A DNA stretch of 64,000 nucleotides from Chitinophaga sp. MM2321. GTDB lineage: Bacteria > Bacteroidota > Bacteroidia > Chitinophagales > Chitinophagaceae. Location of the stretch: assembly GCF_964033635.1 (NCBI RefSeq), contig NZ_OZ035533.1, positions 2,480,001-2,544,000 on the forward strand. Reading direction: 5' to 3'. Below are positions 9,386 to 18,081 of the stretch, one piece after another. The notes under the pieces were generated by a model that saw only the letters and a list, made by a program, of their open reading frames with translations, searched no databases and was not told the origin of the DNA. A program made the translations under genes and the position numbers. How positions within the stretch are numbered: position 1 is the stretch's first letter; each line of letters starts with the position of its first letter.

Positions 9386-10045
9386 ATGAAAATTGGCATC
9401 CTTGGCAGTGGTCCGGTTGGACTAACTCTTGGAAAGGGGCTTATTCAAACAGGGCACCAGATTACCATTGGTACCCGTAATCCTTCTAAAGAATCCTTAC
9501 AACAATGGGTAAAGAAGCAAGGTAAGCAAGCGGCTGCCGGTACATTCCGGCAGGCAGCTGAATTCGGGGAGGTTATACTGATCTGCACCAGCTGGATAGG
9601 TACTAAAAAAGCAATTGAAGCTGCCGGCATCTGGAATTTCAAACGTAAAACTATTGTAGACGTTACCAATCCGGTGGATGGTAAAGGGCCGGACGAAAAT
9701 GGCCGGCTTACGCTGGTTATCGGTCATACTAATTCAGCCGGAGAACAAATTCAGGCCTGGCTTCCTCCCGATGCCAACGTGGTAAAGGCGCTGAGCTGTA
9801 TCGGCCATCAGCACATGCTACTACCTGATTTTAAGGAAGGACCGCCCACTATGTTTATCGCAGGAAATAATGCAGACGCCAAAAGGCTGGTCATAAACCT
9901 GCTACACCAGATAGGCTGGCATGATGTAGCCGACATGGGAAATATAGAAATGAGCCGGAGTATAGAACCCCTCTCTATTTTATGGACTGCCTACGGCTTT
10001 ATGAATAACAGCAGCGCGCATGCGTTTAAGCTATTAAAAAAATAA
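9386..10045 (+). CDS. NADPH-dependent F420 reductase-like protein
   Basis: The 219-residue protein has an N-terminal Rossmann motif, MKIGILGSGPVGLTLGKGL, followed by TIGTRNPSKESL, whose TR-type residues favour NADP over NAD. The segment IVDVTNPVDGKGP and the later VVKALSCIGHQHM match the NADP-oxidoreductase, coenzyme F420-dependent family. Members in bacteria lacking F420 are common and their substrates are unknown, so F420 use should not be assumed. The ATG is directly at the Rossmann start. It is a single gene facing the M1 peptidase, with a hairpin between them. Confidence 0.8.
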   Translation: MKIGILGSGPVGLTLGKGLIQTGHQITIGTRNPSKESLQQWVKKQGKQAAAGTFRQAAEFGEVILICTSWIGTKKAIEAAGIWNFKRKTIVDVTNPVDGKGPDENGRLTLVIGHTNSAGEQIQAWLPPDANVVKALSCIGHQHMLLPDFKEGPPTMFIAGNNADAKRLVINLLHQIGWHDVADMGNIEMSRSIEPLSILWTAYGFMNNSSAHAFKLLKK

Positions 10046-10054
10046 AGACGACAC

Positions 10055-10102
10055 AACTGATGAGCAGATTTTAAATGCCACATTTATCTCCGCTCATCAG
10101 TT
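10055..10102. terminator. Bidirectional hairpin terminator
   Basis: AACTGATGAGC (10055-10065) pairs perfectly with GCTCATCAGTT (10092-10102). A smaller AGAT/ATCT pair (10066-10069 with 10086-10089) extends the stem inside. It lies between the convergent F420-reductase-like and M1 peptidase genes. Confidence 0.65.
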
Positions 10103-10125
10103 GGATCATCGTTGTAATCGTTTCA

Positions 10126-11760
10126 TCACTGTACCCGGCGCACATTAATATAGAAGTTATTATCTACCTCAAAATCTTTCACATCCCGTAAGCTGATATT
10201 TGCTGTACGCCAGGAGGTGCCAGGGTAGATCATTTTAAAACCAGTTTCGCTCAATTTTACTTTCACCGGCATATTGAAATCCTTCACATCTGTTACCCAG
10301 CGGTATTGCAGCTGTTGTCCGTTGATACGGTATTCCAGGGTAGGGATAGAAGTATGACGCAGGTACTGATCGAATACTTTGCTCAGGTCCATTCCTGCCG
10401 CCATGCTCATATAACGTTCTATTTCCTGTGCAGTCACGGTTTTATGATAGAAGGTTTTATTCATTCCCCGCAGCATTTGCCGGAAAGCCTCATCGTTATT
10501 CATGATCTGCCGGATATTATGGATCATGTTAGCACCTTTGTAATACCGGTCGCCACTACCTTCTGCATTTACGCCATAGGGAGCAATGATCGGCACATCA
10601 TTCTGTATTTTTTTGCGGATGCCCGTCACGTATTCCTTCGCTGCTTTTGCGCCATACTGGCATTCTGTAAAAAGGGTTTCGGCATAGTTGGTAAATGACT
10701 CATGGATCCACATATCTGCTTCATCCCTGCTGGAAATATTGTTACCAAACCATTCATGCCCGCTTTCATGGATGATGAGAAAGTCCCATTTCAATCCCCA
10801 TCCGCTGCCGGAAAGGTCCTGGCCATTGTAGCCCATCATATATTTATTACCATAGGCCACGGCACTCTGATGCTCCATACCCAGGTAAGGCGCTTCCACC
10901 AGCTTATAACTGTCTTTATAAAAAGGATATTTACCAAACCAGTATTCATAACATTTCATCATGGGCTTTACCACCTGGAAATGTTCTTTCGCTTTATCTT
11001 TATTATAGTCGAGTACCCAGTAGTCGAGATCCAGTTTGCCGCCTTCACCGGAGTAGGTATCTTTTATTTCCGTATAGTGACCGATGTTGACGGCCACATT
11101 GTAGTTATTGATCGGACTACTCACGTACCAGGTGTAGGTGGTTGTTCCATCGCCGTTCTCTGTTTTGTTTTTCAGCCGGCCGTTGGATACATCGGTCAGT
11201 TCAGCAGGTACGGTAACGTTGATGGTCATGTTTTCCGGTTCATCACTCAGGTGGTCTTTATTGGGCCACCATATGCTGGCACCCAAACCCTGACAGGCAG
11301 TGGCTATCCATGGGCGGTTCAGGCTATCTTTTGCCCATACCACGCCGCCATCCCAGGGGGCATTGACTGCTCGTCTCGGCTTGCCGCTATAGAATACCGT
11401 TATTTTTTTCGACTTGTTTTTCACCTGTGGTGCTTTCATTTTCACAAACCAGGCATTGCCATCACGGGTAAATTCCAGTGATTTCTTATCCTGCACCACG
11501 CTGTCGATGACCATAGGCACCTGCAGATCTATCTGCATGGTGGAATCGGTTTTTAAAACCTTGTAGGTGATGGTATTGAACCCACTAAATGTACTATCTG
11601 AGGGATTCACTGCCACGTGCAGGTCGTAAGAGATTACATCCCACCAGGCGCGCTGGGGAGTGATGGAACCTCTGAGCGTGTCTGCACGCGTGAAGTGTTG
11701 TTGCGCTCCGGCTGTTAAAGTTGCCAGCAGCGCCATACAAAGCATAGGTATGCCGCGCAT
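10126..11760 (-). CDS. Secreted M1 family metallopeptidase
   Basis: The 544-residue aminopeptidase-type zinc enzyme is led by a signal peptide ending near ATLTAGAQQ, so it acts in the periplasm or outside. The zinc site is H331-ESG-H335 with the third ligand E354 in WIHESFTNYAE, the exact M1 spacing. The substrate-binding exopeptidase loop reads YLGMEHQSAVAYG, in place of the classic GAMEN. The usual large C-terminal helical domain is short, which is common in Bacteroidota M1 proteins. It likely trims peptides during nutrient uptake; the specificity is unknown. It is divergent from the peptide-binding lipoprotein (45-bp gap), which may be more than coincidence. Confidence 0.92.
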   Translation of the reverse strand: MRGIPMLCMALLATLTAGAQQHFTRADTLRGSITPQRAWWDVISYDLHVAVNPSDSTFSGFNTITYKVLKTDSTMQIDLQVPMVIDSVVQDKKSLEFTRDGNAWFVKMKAPQVKNKSKKITVFYSGKPRRAVNAPWDGGVVWAKDSLNRPWIATACQGLGASIWWPNKDHLSDEPENMTINVTVPAELTDVSNGRLKNKTENGDGTTTYTWYVSSPINNYNVAVNIGHYTEIKDTYSGEGGKLDLDYWVLDYNKDKAKEHFQVVKPMMKCYEYWFGKYPFYKDSYKLVEAPYLGMEHQSAVAYGNKYMMGYNGQDLSGSGWGLKWDFLIIHESGHEWFGNNISSRDEADMWIHESFTNYAETLFTECQYGAKAAKEYVTGIRKKIQNDVPIIAPYGVNAEGSGDRYYKGANMIHNIRQIMNNDEAFRQMLRGMNKTFYHKTVTAQEIERYMSMAAGMDLSKVFDQYLRHTSIPTLEYRINGQQLQYRWVTDVKDFNMPVKVKLSETGFKMIYPGTSWRTANISLRDVKDFEVDNNFYINVRRVQ

Positions 11761-11805
11761 ATTTATTCGTATATTTTAGCTGGAAAGATATTAATTTACT
11801 GCCAA

Positions 11806-13449
11806 ATGAAAAGTTGTTATTGTCAGGCGGTTATACTCCGGGTCTGCTATACCGGGCTGCTCAGCATGGTGTTGTTTTCCTGCGGAAGTCCGAAGAACCA
11901 GCATCAACAGGTATTCCGTTATAATCAAACAGAAGGCATCAGTAGTCTGGACCCGGCATTTGCCAAAAGTCAGGCTGTAATATGGGCGGTAAGACAGCTT
12001 TACAGTACGTTGGTAGAGCCGGATAACGACCTGGTGATAAAACCCTCTCTTGCAAAGCAGTGGCGGGTATCAACCGATCATCTTACCTATACATTTGATT
12101 TAAGAACAGATGTTTTCTTTCATGATAATGCTATTTTCCCCGGTGGGAAAGGACGGCGGCTGACCGCGCAGGATGTTGTTTACAGCCTGCGGCGGATCAT
12201 GGACCCCGCTACCGCTTCACCCGGCGCCTGGATCTTTAACGGCCGGATCAATCCGGAAACCGGGTTCAGGGCTCCCAACGATTCCACTTTTGAGTTGACA
12301 CTTATTCGTCCTTTCCATCCGATCCTGGGTATCCTCAGTATGCAGTATTGTTCGGTAGTTCCTCAGGAGGCAATCGCACGATATGGAAAGGACTTCCGCA
12401 ATCATCCCTGTGGTACCGGCCCTTTCCAGTTCTTTTTCTGGGATGAAGGCCAGGGGTTGGTGCTACACCGCAATCCCCGTTATTTCGAAAAGGACAGCGC
12501 CGGTCAGCGGCTGCCTTATCTGGAAGCGGTACAGGTCAGCTTCCTGGACAGCAAAGCATCTGAGTTCCTGCTGTTCCGGCAGGGGCAGCTGGACTTCATG
12601 AACGATATTGACGCGTCTTTTAAAGATGAGGTGCTAACCAAACAGGGGAAACTGAAGCAGGAGTGGGAGGGGAAAATGGTCCTCAACAAGCACCCTTATC
12701 TCAATGTGGAATATCTTGGGTTCCTTACTGATAGCACTATTGCGGCAGTGAAACAATCGCCGGTGCGGCTCAGGAAGATCCGGCAGGCGATAAACTACGG
12801 TTTCGACCGTACGAAAATGATGACATACCTGCGCAATGGCATCGGTACGGCTGCGGAAGCAGGATTCGTACCATCGGGGCTGCCTTCTTTTGACGCTACT
12901 AAAGTGAACGGCTATACGTACAATCCGGCGAAGTCGCGGCAACTCCTGCGGGAAGCCGGCTACCCGGAAGGGAAGGGCATACCGGAGATAAGATTATTGT
13001 CCATCCCCATTTATGCTGATCTGGCCAACTATGTAGCCAACCAACTGCAGGAGGTCGGTATCCGCGTGCAGGTAGAAGTGATTCAGAAAAGCCTGCTGCT
13101 GGAACAAACGGCCAAGTCGCAGGCGCTGTTTTTCCGGGGTAGCTGGCTGGCCGATTATCCCGATGCAGAAAACTACCTGGCTGTTTTTTATGGTAAAAAT
13201 CCGGCGCCTCCCAACTATACCCGTTACAGCAATGCGGCATTCGATAAATTATATGAGCAATCGCTGGAAGAGAATAATGATAGCATCCGGTATGAGCAAT
13301 ACCGGGAGATGGATAGGATGGTGATGGCAGACGCGCCGGTGGTGCCATTGTTCTACGATGAGGTGATCCGGCTGGTGCAACCCAATGTGACCGGGTTGTA
13401 TGGTAACGGGTTGAACCTCTTGGAGTTAAGACGGGTAAAGAAAAAATAA
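11806..13449 (+). CDS. Peptide/oligopeptide-binding lipoprotein of ABC transport (SBP family 5)
   Basis: The 547-residue protein has a lipoprotein signal with lipobox LFSC (cleavage near residue 26). It continues as a family 5 solute-binding protein: GISSLDPAFAKSQAVIWAV, LTAQDVVYSLRRIMDP, IRQAINYGFDRTKMM and VVPLFYDEVIRLVQPNV are typical. Such proteins deliver peptides, nickel or similar ligands to an ABC permease. No permease or ATPase gene lies beside it in this window, so the partner must be encoded elsewhere or the protein works alone. It is divergent from the M1 peptidase, suggesting peptide scavenging. The ATG at 11806 gives a complete signal. Confidence 0.9.
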   Translation: MKSCYCQAVILRVCYTGLLSMVLFSCGSPKNQHQQVFRYNQTEGISSLDPAFAKSQAVIWAVRQLYSTLVEPDNDLVIKPSLAKQWRVSTDHLTYTFDLRTDVFFHDNAIFPGGKGRRLTAQDVVYSLRRIMDPATASPGAWIFNGRINPETGFRAPNDSTFELTLIRPFHPILGILSMQYCSVVPQEAIARYGKDFRNHPCGTGPFQFFFWDEGQGLVLHRNPRYFEKDSAGQRLPYLEAVQVSFLDSKASEFLLFRQGQLDFMNDIDASFKDEVLTKQGKLKQEWEGKMVLNKHPYLNVEYLGFLTDSTIAAVKQSPVRLRKIRQAINYGFDRTKMMTYLRNGIGTAAEAGFVPSGLPSFDATKVNGYTYNPAKSRQLLREAGYPEGKGIPEIRLLSIPIYADLANYVANQLQEVGIRVQVEVIQKSLLLEQTAKSQALFFRGSWLADYPDAENYLAVFYGKNPAPPNYTRYSNAAFDKLYEQSLEENNDSIRYEQYREMDRMVMADAPVVPLFYDEVIRLVQPNVTGLYGNGLNLLELRRVKKK

Positions 13450-13493
13450 AAGGGGTAGTTATTTAACATTTCCTTGACATGAAAAGCCATAAA

Positions 13494-13527
13494 ATTGTTC
13501 GGGTTCGGACGATTTAGCTTACCTTTG
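13494..13527 (+). promoter_or_regulatory. Promoter for the fatty acid desaturase
   Basis: ATTG (13494-13497), 22 bases, TACCTTTG (13520-13527). The -7 element is an exact TAnnTTTG match and the -33 element has one mismatch. A start near 13534 leaves a leader of about 27 bases. Confidence 0.55.
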
Positions 13528-13560
13528 GAGATTATTTGTCACCTTTTCAAAGCATAATTA

Positions 13561-14340
13561 ATGACGGCGATTCTGATATTTTTCGGTGTGCACTGGTTTT
13601 TTTCACTCTTTTTTCACACATTCTATTTACACCGCTATGCATCCCATCAGATGTATACTACCAGTAAATTCTGGGAACGATTCTTTTATTTCAGCACCTG
13701 GTTTTTCCAGGGTTCATCATATCTGATACCACGCGCTTATGGCGTTATGCACCGCATGCACCATGAGTTTAGCGATACTGAACATGATCCGCATTCTCCG
13801 CACTTCTTTAAAGATGTTTGGGGAATGATGGTACAAACACGTTCTATTTACAATGGTTTTGTAACCCGTACGAGCACCGTAGATCCTAAATTTACTGCGG
13901 AGCCTTTACCGGAATGGGAAGCCATGGACAGGGTAGGTGATAGCAATATTACCCGTATTGCCTGGATGGTAGCTTATGTAGCTTTCTATGTGGCTTTCGT
14001 TCCTACCGGTATGTGGTACCTGTATCTCCTGTTACCTATCCATTTCCTGATGGGACCTGTACAGGGTGCTATCGTTAACTGGTGTGGTCACAAATATGGT
14101 TACAGCAATTTCGACAATGGTGATCAATCTAAAAACACTTCTCCATGGGGTATCATCCTGATGGGCGAACTGTTCCAGAATAACCACCACAAGTTTAAAG
14201 ACAGTCCTAACTTCGCTAAGAAGTGGTACGAACTGGATCCCAGCTACCAGGTAATGAAACTGTTGAACTTCATAGGCATCATTAAACTGAAGCCCGCGAT
14301 GGTTACAGCAGGACAGTTGAAGAATGCGAAAGCAGCTTAA
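13561..14340 (+). CDS. Membrane fatty acid (acyl) desaturase
   Basis: The 259-residue integral membrane protein has three histidine clusters of the di-iron desaturase family: HRYASH near residue 22, HRMHH near 65, and NNHHKF near 205. Hydrophobic segments flank them. Such enzymes insert a double bond in an acyl chain with O2, usually at delta-9, and adjust membrane fluidity. The protein is shorter than typical stearoyl-CoA desaturases but normal for bacterial members. A good -7 element lies 34 bases upstream and a hairpin follows. The chain position and carrier (CoA, ACP or phospholipid) cannot be read from the sequence. Confidence 0.88.
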   Translation: MTAILIFFGVHWFFSLFFHTFYLHRYASHQMYTTSKFWERFFYFSTWFFQGSSYLIPRAYGVMHRMHHEFSDTEHDPHSPHFFKDVWGMMVQTRSIYNGFVTRTSTVDPKFTAEPLPEWEAMDRVGDSNITRIAWMVAYVAFYVAFVPTGMWYLYLLLPIHFLMGPVQGAIVNWCGHKYGYSNFDNGDQSKNTSPWGIILMGELFQNNHHKFKDSPNFAKKWYELDPSYQVMKLLNFIGIIKLKPAMVTAGQLKNAKAA

Positions 14341-14374
14341 TTAAGTACAATCAATCTGTTACAATAATAGAAAG

Positions 14375-14405
14375 TGTCTCACCGTAATGGTGGGACATTT
14401 TTTAT
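14375..14405. terminator. Hairpin terminator, desaturase / HAD phosphatase gap
   Basis: TGTCTCACC (14375-14383), 5-base loop, GGTGGGACA (14389-14397) with one G-T pair, then a T-run on the plus strand. It is placed to end the desaturase mRNA and possibly the opposing four-gene operon. Confidence 0.7.
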
Positions 14406-14409
14406 TTAG

Positions 14410-15000
14410 TTAACTCCTGAACGGTTTATACGCGGCGTGTTGTGCGAGCGCCAACATGGGTTTATCGCCTTTACTATCTCCGTAGGCGAAGATCTCATTG
14501 AATTGGGTGAGGTCAAATTCCTGTTTTATGCGGGCCACTTTTTCTTCACCATTACAGTTGATTCCCACGAGGTTACCGGTGATGTACTGATCTTTTACTT
14601 CCATCCGGGAACCGATGCAGCCGATGTTTTCGGTATTACACCAGGGAGCTACCCAATGTTGGGCGGAAGCAGTAACCACTACAACCCGGTGACCCTGTTG
14701 CTGATGATTTCGTATAGCCGTTAACGCTTGTTCACGGATCAGTACCGGTAATCGCTGTTGGCAGAATTTTTCACAACCGCTGATAAATTCCTGTTCGGTC
14801 ATCTCCCCAAAATAATATTTCAATACCCGCTCTTTCATTTCCTGTGCGGGGATCTGTTTCATTTTGAATAACAGCAGGGCAGGCAGCAACCGCGCCATAC
14901 CGGTGTACATGGCAGCGCGGCCTTTATGAAAACGGATAATCTCCCACAAAGTATCCTTGCGGGTGATGGTGCCGTCAAAATCAAAAAATGCAATGGTCAC
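14410..15000 (-). CDS. HAD-IB family phosphatase, candidate polyprenyl-phosphoribose phosphatase
   Basis: The 196-residue HAD hydrolase of the phosphoserine-phosphatase-like type has motif I D7-F-D9-G-T near the N-terminus and motif III GDSKGDKPML. A cap region of about 80 residues lies between. It is the last gene of the operon UbiA-DprE1-DprE2-HAD, and its start overlaps the end of the dprE2-like gene by 4 bases, indicating coupled translation. In the pathway the operon suggests, a phosphatase is needed to convert polyprenyl-phosphoryl-5-phosphoribose to polyprenyl-phosphoryl-ribose. In mycobacteria a PAP2-type protein is proposed for that step. The role here is inferred from context; the HAD family call is firm. 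Confidence 0.83.
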   Translation of the reverse strand: MTIAFFDFDGTITRKDTLWEIIRFHKGRAAMYTGMARLLPALLLFKMKQIPAQEMKERVLKYYFGEMTEQEFISGCEKFCQQRLPVLIREQALTAIRNHQQQGHRVVVVTASAQHWVAPWCNTENIGCIGSRMEVKDQYITGNLVGINCNGEEKVARIKQEFDLTQFNEIFAYGDSKGDKPMLALAQHAAYKPFRS

Positions 15001-15728
15001 AGTTTCAGCTTTTTGAAAACACCTTCCGGTATTAATTTAATGATCAGCATGATGTAGCGCCAGAACCATTTAACATACAGTACATTTTTTTTCTTTTGCA
15101 CGGCGCTGAAAACAGCGGCAGCTACAGCTTCCGGTTCGGCGGTCAGTAACGGGGGCAGGGTGAGGTGCGCCGTCATGCGGGTGTTTACAAAGCCGGGTTG
15201 CACGCTCATCACGTGAACGCCACTACGAAATAAACGGTTACGCAGACCGCTGAGATAAGCAGTGAATCCAGCTTTGGCACTACCATACATGTAGTTGCTC
15301 TGCCGGCCTCTTTCACCGGCTACTGAGCTGATACCCACAATAGTACCCTGCTTTTTCGCTTCATAGCTTTCTGCTACAATATTTAAAATAGAGACGGCAC
15401 CGGTATAATTCGTGTTGATGATGTGGACCGCTTCCTGCCAGTTGCTTTGCGCCTTTTCCTGGTCGCCCAGGTAACCGAACACGCAAATGGTGGTATCGGG
15501 AGGTACCGGCAGCCCAGCATAAAATGAAGCATGCGTGTCGAAGGCATTGGCGTCAAAATCATGAAGGGTAGCGGTTACACTATAGCGTACCTGCAAATCC
15601 TGTTGCAAGGGCTGTAAAGCAGCTGCGTTGCGGGCGGCAAGTTGAATATCATATTTTTCAGCTGCAAATTTTCTGGCGATGGCTACAGCCATGTCAGAAC
15701 CAGCGCCTAGTATTAAAACTGTTGGCAT
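14997..15728 (-). CDS. dprE2: Polyprenyl-phosphoryl-2-keto-ribose reductase, SDR family (DprE2-like)
   Basis: This is a 243-residue short-chain dehydrogenase. The nucleotide loop is G8-A-G-S-D-M-A, the active site S134/S135 ... Y148-G-S-A-K152, within SSVAGERGRQSNYMYG. That segment is strikingly like mycobacterial DprE2, as is QPGFVNTRMT. DprE2 reduces the 2-keto intermediate made by DprE1, giving polyprenyl-phosphoryl-arabinose with NADH. It lies 29 bp after the dprE1-like gene and overlaps the HAD gene by 4 bases. The C-terminal 40 residues are hydrophobic and basic, consistent with membrane association. The specific assignment depends on the neighbours, since SDR proteins alone are hard to place. 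Confidence 0.82.
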   Translation of the reverse strand: MPTVLILGAGSDMAVAIARKFAAEKYDIQLAARNAAALQPLQQDLQVRYSVTATLHDFDANAFDTHASFYAGLPVPPDTTICVFGYLGDQEKAQSNWQEAVHIINTNYTGAVSILNIVAESYEAKKQGTIVGISSVAGERGRQSNYMYGSAKAGFTAYLSGLRNRLFRSGVHVMSVQPGFVNTRMTAHLTLPPLLTAEPEAVAAAVFSAVQKKKNVLYVKWFWRYIMLIIKLIPEGVFKKLKL

Positions 15729-15757
15729 CGGGAGGTGTTTGGTTAAAACAGGGTAAA

Positions 15758-17089
15758 CTATTTTGTCAATAATAATCTTTCAGATTGAAGGGATACAAAC
15801 CGGTCGTTGGTGTTGTATCTTTTTACGATGTCGGCAAAGCGCGCTGCATGCGGATAACTTTTCCAGAAGACTTCCTGTTTCATACGGGCATCTTTGGATA
15901 GGTATAAACGGCCGCCATATTGCAATACAATTTCATCCAGCTCATCGAGGAAAGCAAAGAGTCCTTTACGAACCGGGAAATCCAGCGCCAGCGTGTAGCC
16001 TTCCATTGGAAAAGAGATCAGGGTATCCTGGTTACCGAACACCTTCAATACGGCGAGGAAGGATCCCCAGCCTTTATCGCTGATTCGTTTCAGAATAGCC
16101 ACCAGTCCTTCTTTTTGCTCCAGCGGCAATACAAACTGGTATTGTATGAACCCCTCTTTGCCATAACCACGGTTCCAGTGAAGGATGGCATCCAGCGGAT
16201 AGAAGAAAGGTTCGTAGGGCACTACGTTACTGATTTCTTTTTTGAGATTCTTCCCGTAATACAACCAGTTAAACGCCTTTACCGTAAAAGTATTCAGTAC
16301 AAAGGACGGCAGGTTGAAGGGTACGGCCAGTTTTCGTTTAGCCGGCAACTTTAGTGGGTCTGCTTGCCGCCCGGCACTTAATTCTTCCGGGGTGGCATGC
16401 TCGCCTACGATCAGGATACTCCGGCCGAATGAATCCCCTTTTTGCAGGCAGTCAATCCAAGCCATAGAGTAGGTATAGTGTTTATATTCATCAAACAGGC
16501 GGATCACTTCTTCCAGGTTCCTGGCTTTGAGCTGCTTTTGTTTGATATAAGCGGTACTGATTTTTTTGAGATGGAATTTTACCCGGGTGATCACACCAGT
16601 CAGCCCCATACCCCCACAAGTAGCCCAGAATAGATCGGTATTGTTGGTGGGTGAACAGGAAGTGGTTGCTCCGTCTCCTGTAATGACATCCATATCTATG
16701 ATATGGCCGGAAAAAGCGCCATCCACGTGATGGTTCTTTCCATGTACATCAGACGCTACTGCGCCGCCGATAGTAATGAATTTGGTACCGGGGGTAACAG
16801 GCAGGAACCAACCTTTGGGAACTATAATATCCAGTACCTGGTCGAGCGTAACGCCCGCCTGTGCTTCCAGGACACCTTTTTCTATATCGAAAGACAGTAC
16901 CTTATCATATTTAAGCATAGAAATACTATGCGTACCCAGAGAGGCATCACCGTAACAGCGACCGTTGCCCCGCGCAATCAGATGGGTATGGGTACCCACA
17001 AATTGCCGGAGTTGATCTTCCTGCGTAAACGCACTTTCTTCAGACATGACGGAAGGGTAGTTGCCCCAATTTGATAGCCGCTTTTGCAT
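15758..17089 (-). CDS. dprE1: Polyprenyl-phosphoryl-ribose 2-epimerase, oxidase subunit (DprE1-like flavoprotein)
   Basis: The 443-residue VAO-type flavoenzyme has FAD-domain segments GNGRCYGDAS and PGTKFITIGGAVASDVHGKNHH (H120 matching the mycobacterial His132 region). DLFWATCGGMGLTGVITR is also nearly DprE1-like. The C-terminal catalytic lysine is K399 in YLSKDAR, equivalent to Lys418 of M. tuberculosis. The residue 31 positions earlier, where M. tuberculosis has Cys387, is A368. The enzyme oxidises the C2 hydroxyl of polyprenyl-phosphoryl-ribose so DprE2 can reduce it with inverted configuration. The gene overlaps the upstream UbiA gene by one base. The pathway in Bacteroidota is inferred from gene content; the residue comparison is from memory. 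Confidence 0.85.
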   Translation of the reverse strand: MQKRLSNWGNYPSVMSEESAFTQEDQLRQFVGTHTHLIARGNGRCYGDASLGTHSISMLKYDKVLSFDIEKGVLEAQAGVTLDQVLDIIVPKGWFLPVTPGTKFITIGGAVASDVHGKNHHVDGAFSGHIIDMDVITGDGATTSCSPTNNTDLFWATCGGMGLTGVITRVKFHLKKISTAYIKQKQLKARNLEEVIRLFDEYKHYTYSMAWIDCLQKGDSFGRSILIVGEHATPEELSAGRQADPLKLPAKRKLAVPFNLPSFVLNTFTVKAFNWLYYGKNLKKEISNVVPYEPFFYPLDAILHWNRGYGKEGFIQYQFVLPLEQKEGLVAILKRISDKGWGSFLAVLKVFGNQDTLISFPMEGYTLALDFPVRKGLFAFLDELDEIVLQYGGRLYLSKDARMKQEVFWKSYPHAARFADIVKRYNTNDRFVSLQSERLLLTK

Positions 17090-17976
17090 TATTCAAAAAA
17101 ACTTTTATTGCTGGGTAAATAAATTAAAACATAAAAACTCAGGACCCAAAGAAGTATGGTTAATTGAATAAAACGGTCTTTATATAGGATCTTTGTGGGA
17201 GAGCCTGTATTGTTCTCCACGTAGGTTATTTGCAAATATCGTAATAATCCGCCAATTACAAAAAGAGCGGTATAATACAAGCGGTAGGTATGAAGACGTT
17301 CCTGTGTTTCCGGCGCCATTGTATACATGAGATAGGCTACAATGATCACCGCCGACACGAGCGACAACATTACGTTCATAAAGTCGAGGTTATACCCCTT
17401 GGCAGCCTTGCGCATTTCCTGGCCGGACTGCAGCTTGATAAGTACATCGTCCCGGCGCTTGGCAATCGCCATAAACAATGCCAGCAGAAACACCATTACG
17501 ATCAGCCATTCGGAAGTGGCCACTTCGGCGGCGATACCGCCTGCCTTTACCCGGAGTACAAATCCGGTGGCAAGGATCATCACATCCAGGATGGAAATAT
17601 TCTTTAATCCAAAGCAGTAAAAAAGGTTCAACACAAAATAGATCCCCAGTACAAAAGCAAATTTCTGCCGGACATATAAGGCCAATCCCATTCCTATAAT
17701 AACACATAACGCGAAGAGGACCAACGCAACCGGTTTGGATATCTCGCCGGAAGCCAAAGGCCGCTTGCATTTTTCCGGATGGTTCCGGTCGGCTTCTATA
17801 TCCTGGTAGTCATTTATTATATAGATACTACTGGCGGTAATGCTGAAGGCAATGAATGCCAGCAACAATTGAAGGAACTTGTCTCCATTGAAGATTTCTC
17901 CTGCGAAGAACAAAGGAATGAAAAGAAATGCATTTTTTGCCCAATGCTTGGGACGTAATAGTTTTATATATTTCAT
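17089..17976 (-). CDS. UbiA-type prenyltransferase, likely polyprenyl-phosphate phosphoribosyltransferase
   Basis: The 295-residue protein has about nine hydrophobic segments. The first aspartate motif is N55-D-Y-Q-D59-IEAD63, continuing RNHPEKCKRPLASG, the form seen in mycobacterial Rv3806c (UbiA), which moves 5-phosphoribose from PRPP to decaprenyl phosphate. The second conserved loop is FGLKNISILDVMILATGFVLRVKAGG shortened to LDVMILATGFVLRVKAGG. Opening residues KLLRPKHWAKN also match this subgroup rather than ubiquinone or heme-type UbiA. It is first in a tightly packed operon with the DprE1-like, DprE2-like and HAD genes. A TAAATTTG -7 element lies at 18048-18055. Lipid chain length cannot be determined. 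Confidence 0.85.
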   Translation of the reverse strand: MKYIKLLRPKHWAKNAFLFIPLFFAGEIFNGDKFLQLLLAFIAFSITASSIYIINDYQDIEADRNHPEKCKRPLASGEISKPVALVLFALCVIIGMGLALYVRQKFAFVLGIYFVLNLFYCFGLKNISILDVMILATGFVLRVKAGGIAAEVATSEWLIVMVFLLALFMAIAKRRDDVLIKLQSGQEMRKAAKGYNLDFMNVMLSLVSAVIIVAYLMYTMAPETQERLHTYRLYYTALFVIGGLLRYLQITYVENNTGSPTKILYKDRFIQLTILLWVLSFYVLIYLPSNKSFFE

Positions 17977-18021
17977 GGGGGCATCCGGAAACTTGACGCG
18001 ACAAGTTACAATTTATTCGAT

Positions 18022-18055
18022 TACTTTTGGCGACATTAAAGGTATTGCAAATTTA
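18022..18055. promoter_or_regulatory. Divergent promoters of the ribose/arabinose operon and the GT-C gene
   Basis: Two exact TAnnTTTG elements face outward in the 105-bp gap: TACTTTTG on the plus strand (18022-18029), about 53 bases before the glycosyltransferase ATG, and TAAATTTG on the minus strand (18048-18055), about 72 bases before the UbiA ATG. They overlap, so the two transcripts are likely to influence each other. Confidence 0.5.
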
Positions 18056-18081
18056 GATCTTAGCTGCGAATCCCAATCAGT

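Noticed and set aside
9386..10045. True F420-dependent reductase
   Set aside because: The family match is clear but no F420 synthesis gene is nearby and Bacteroidota generally lack the cofactor, so only the fold name is used.
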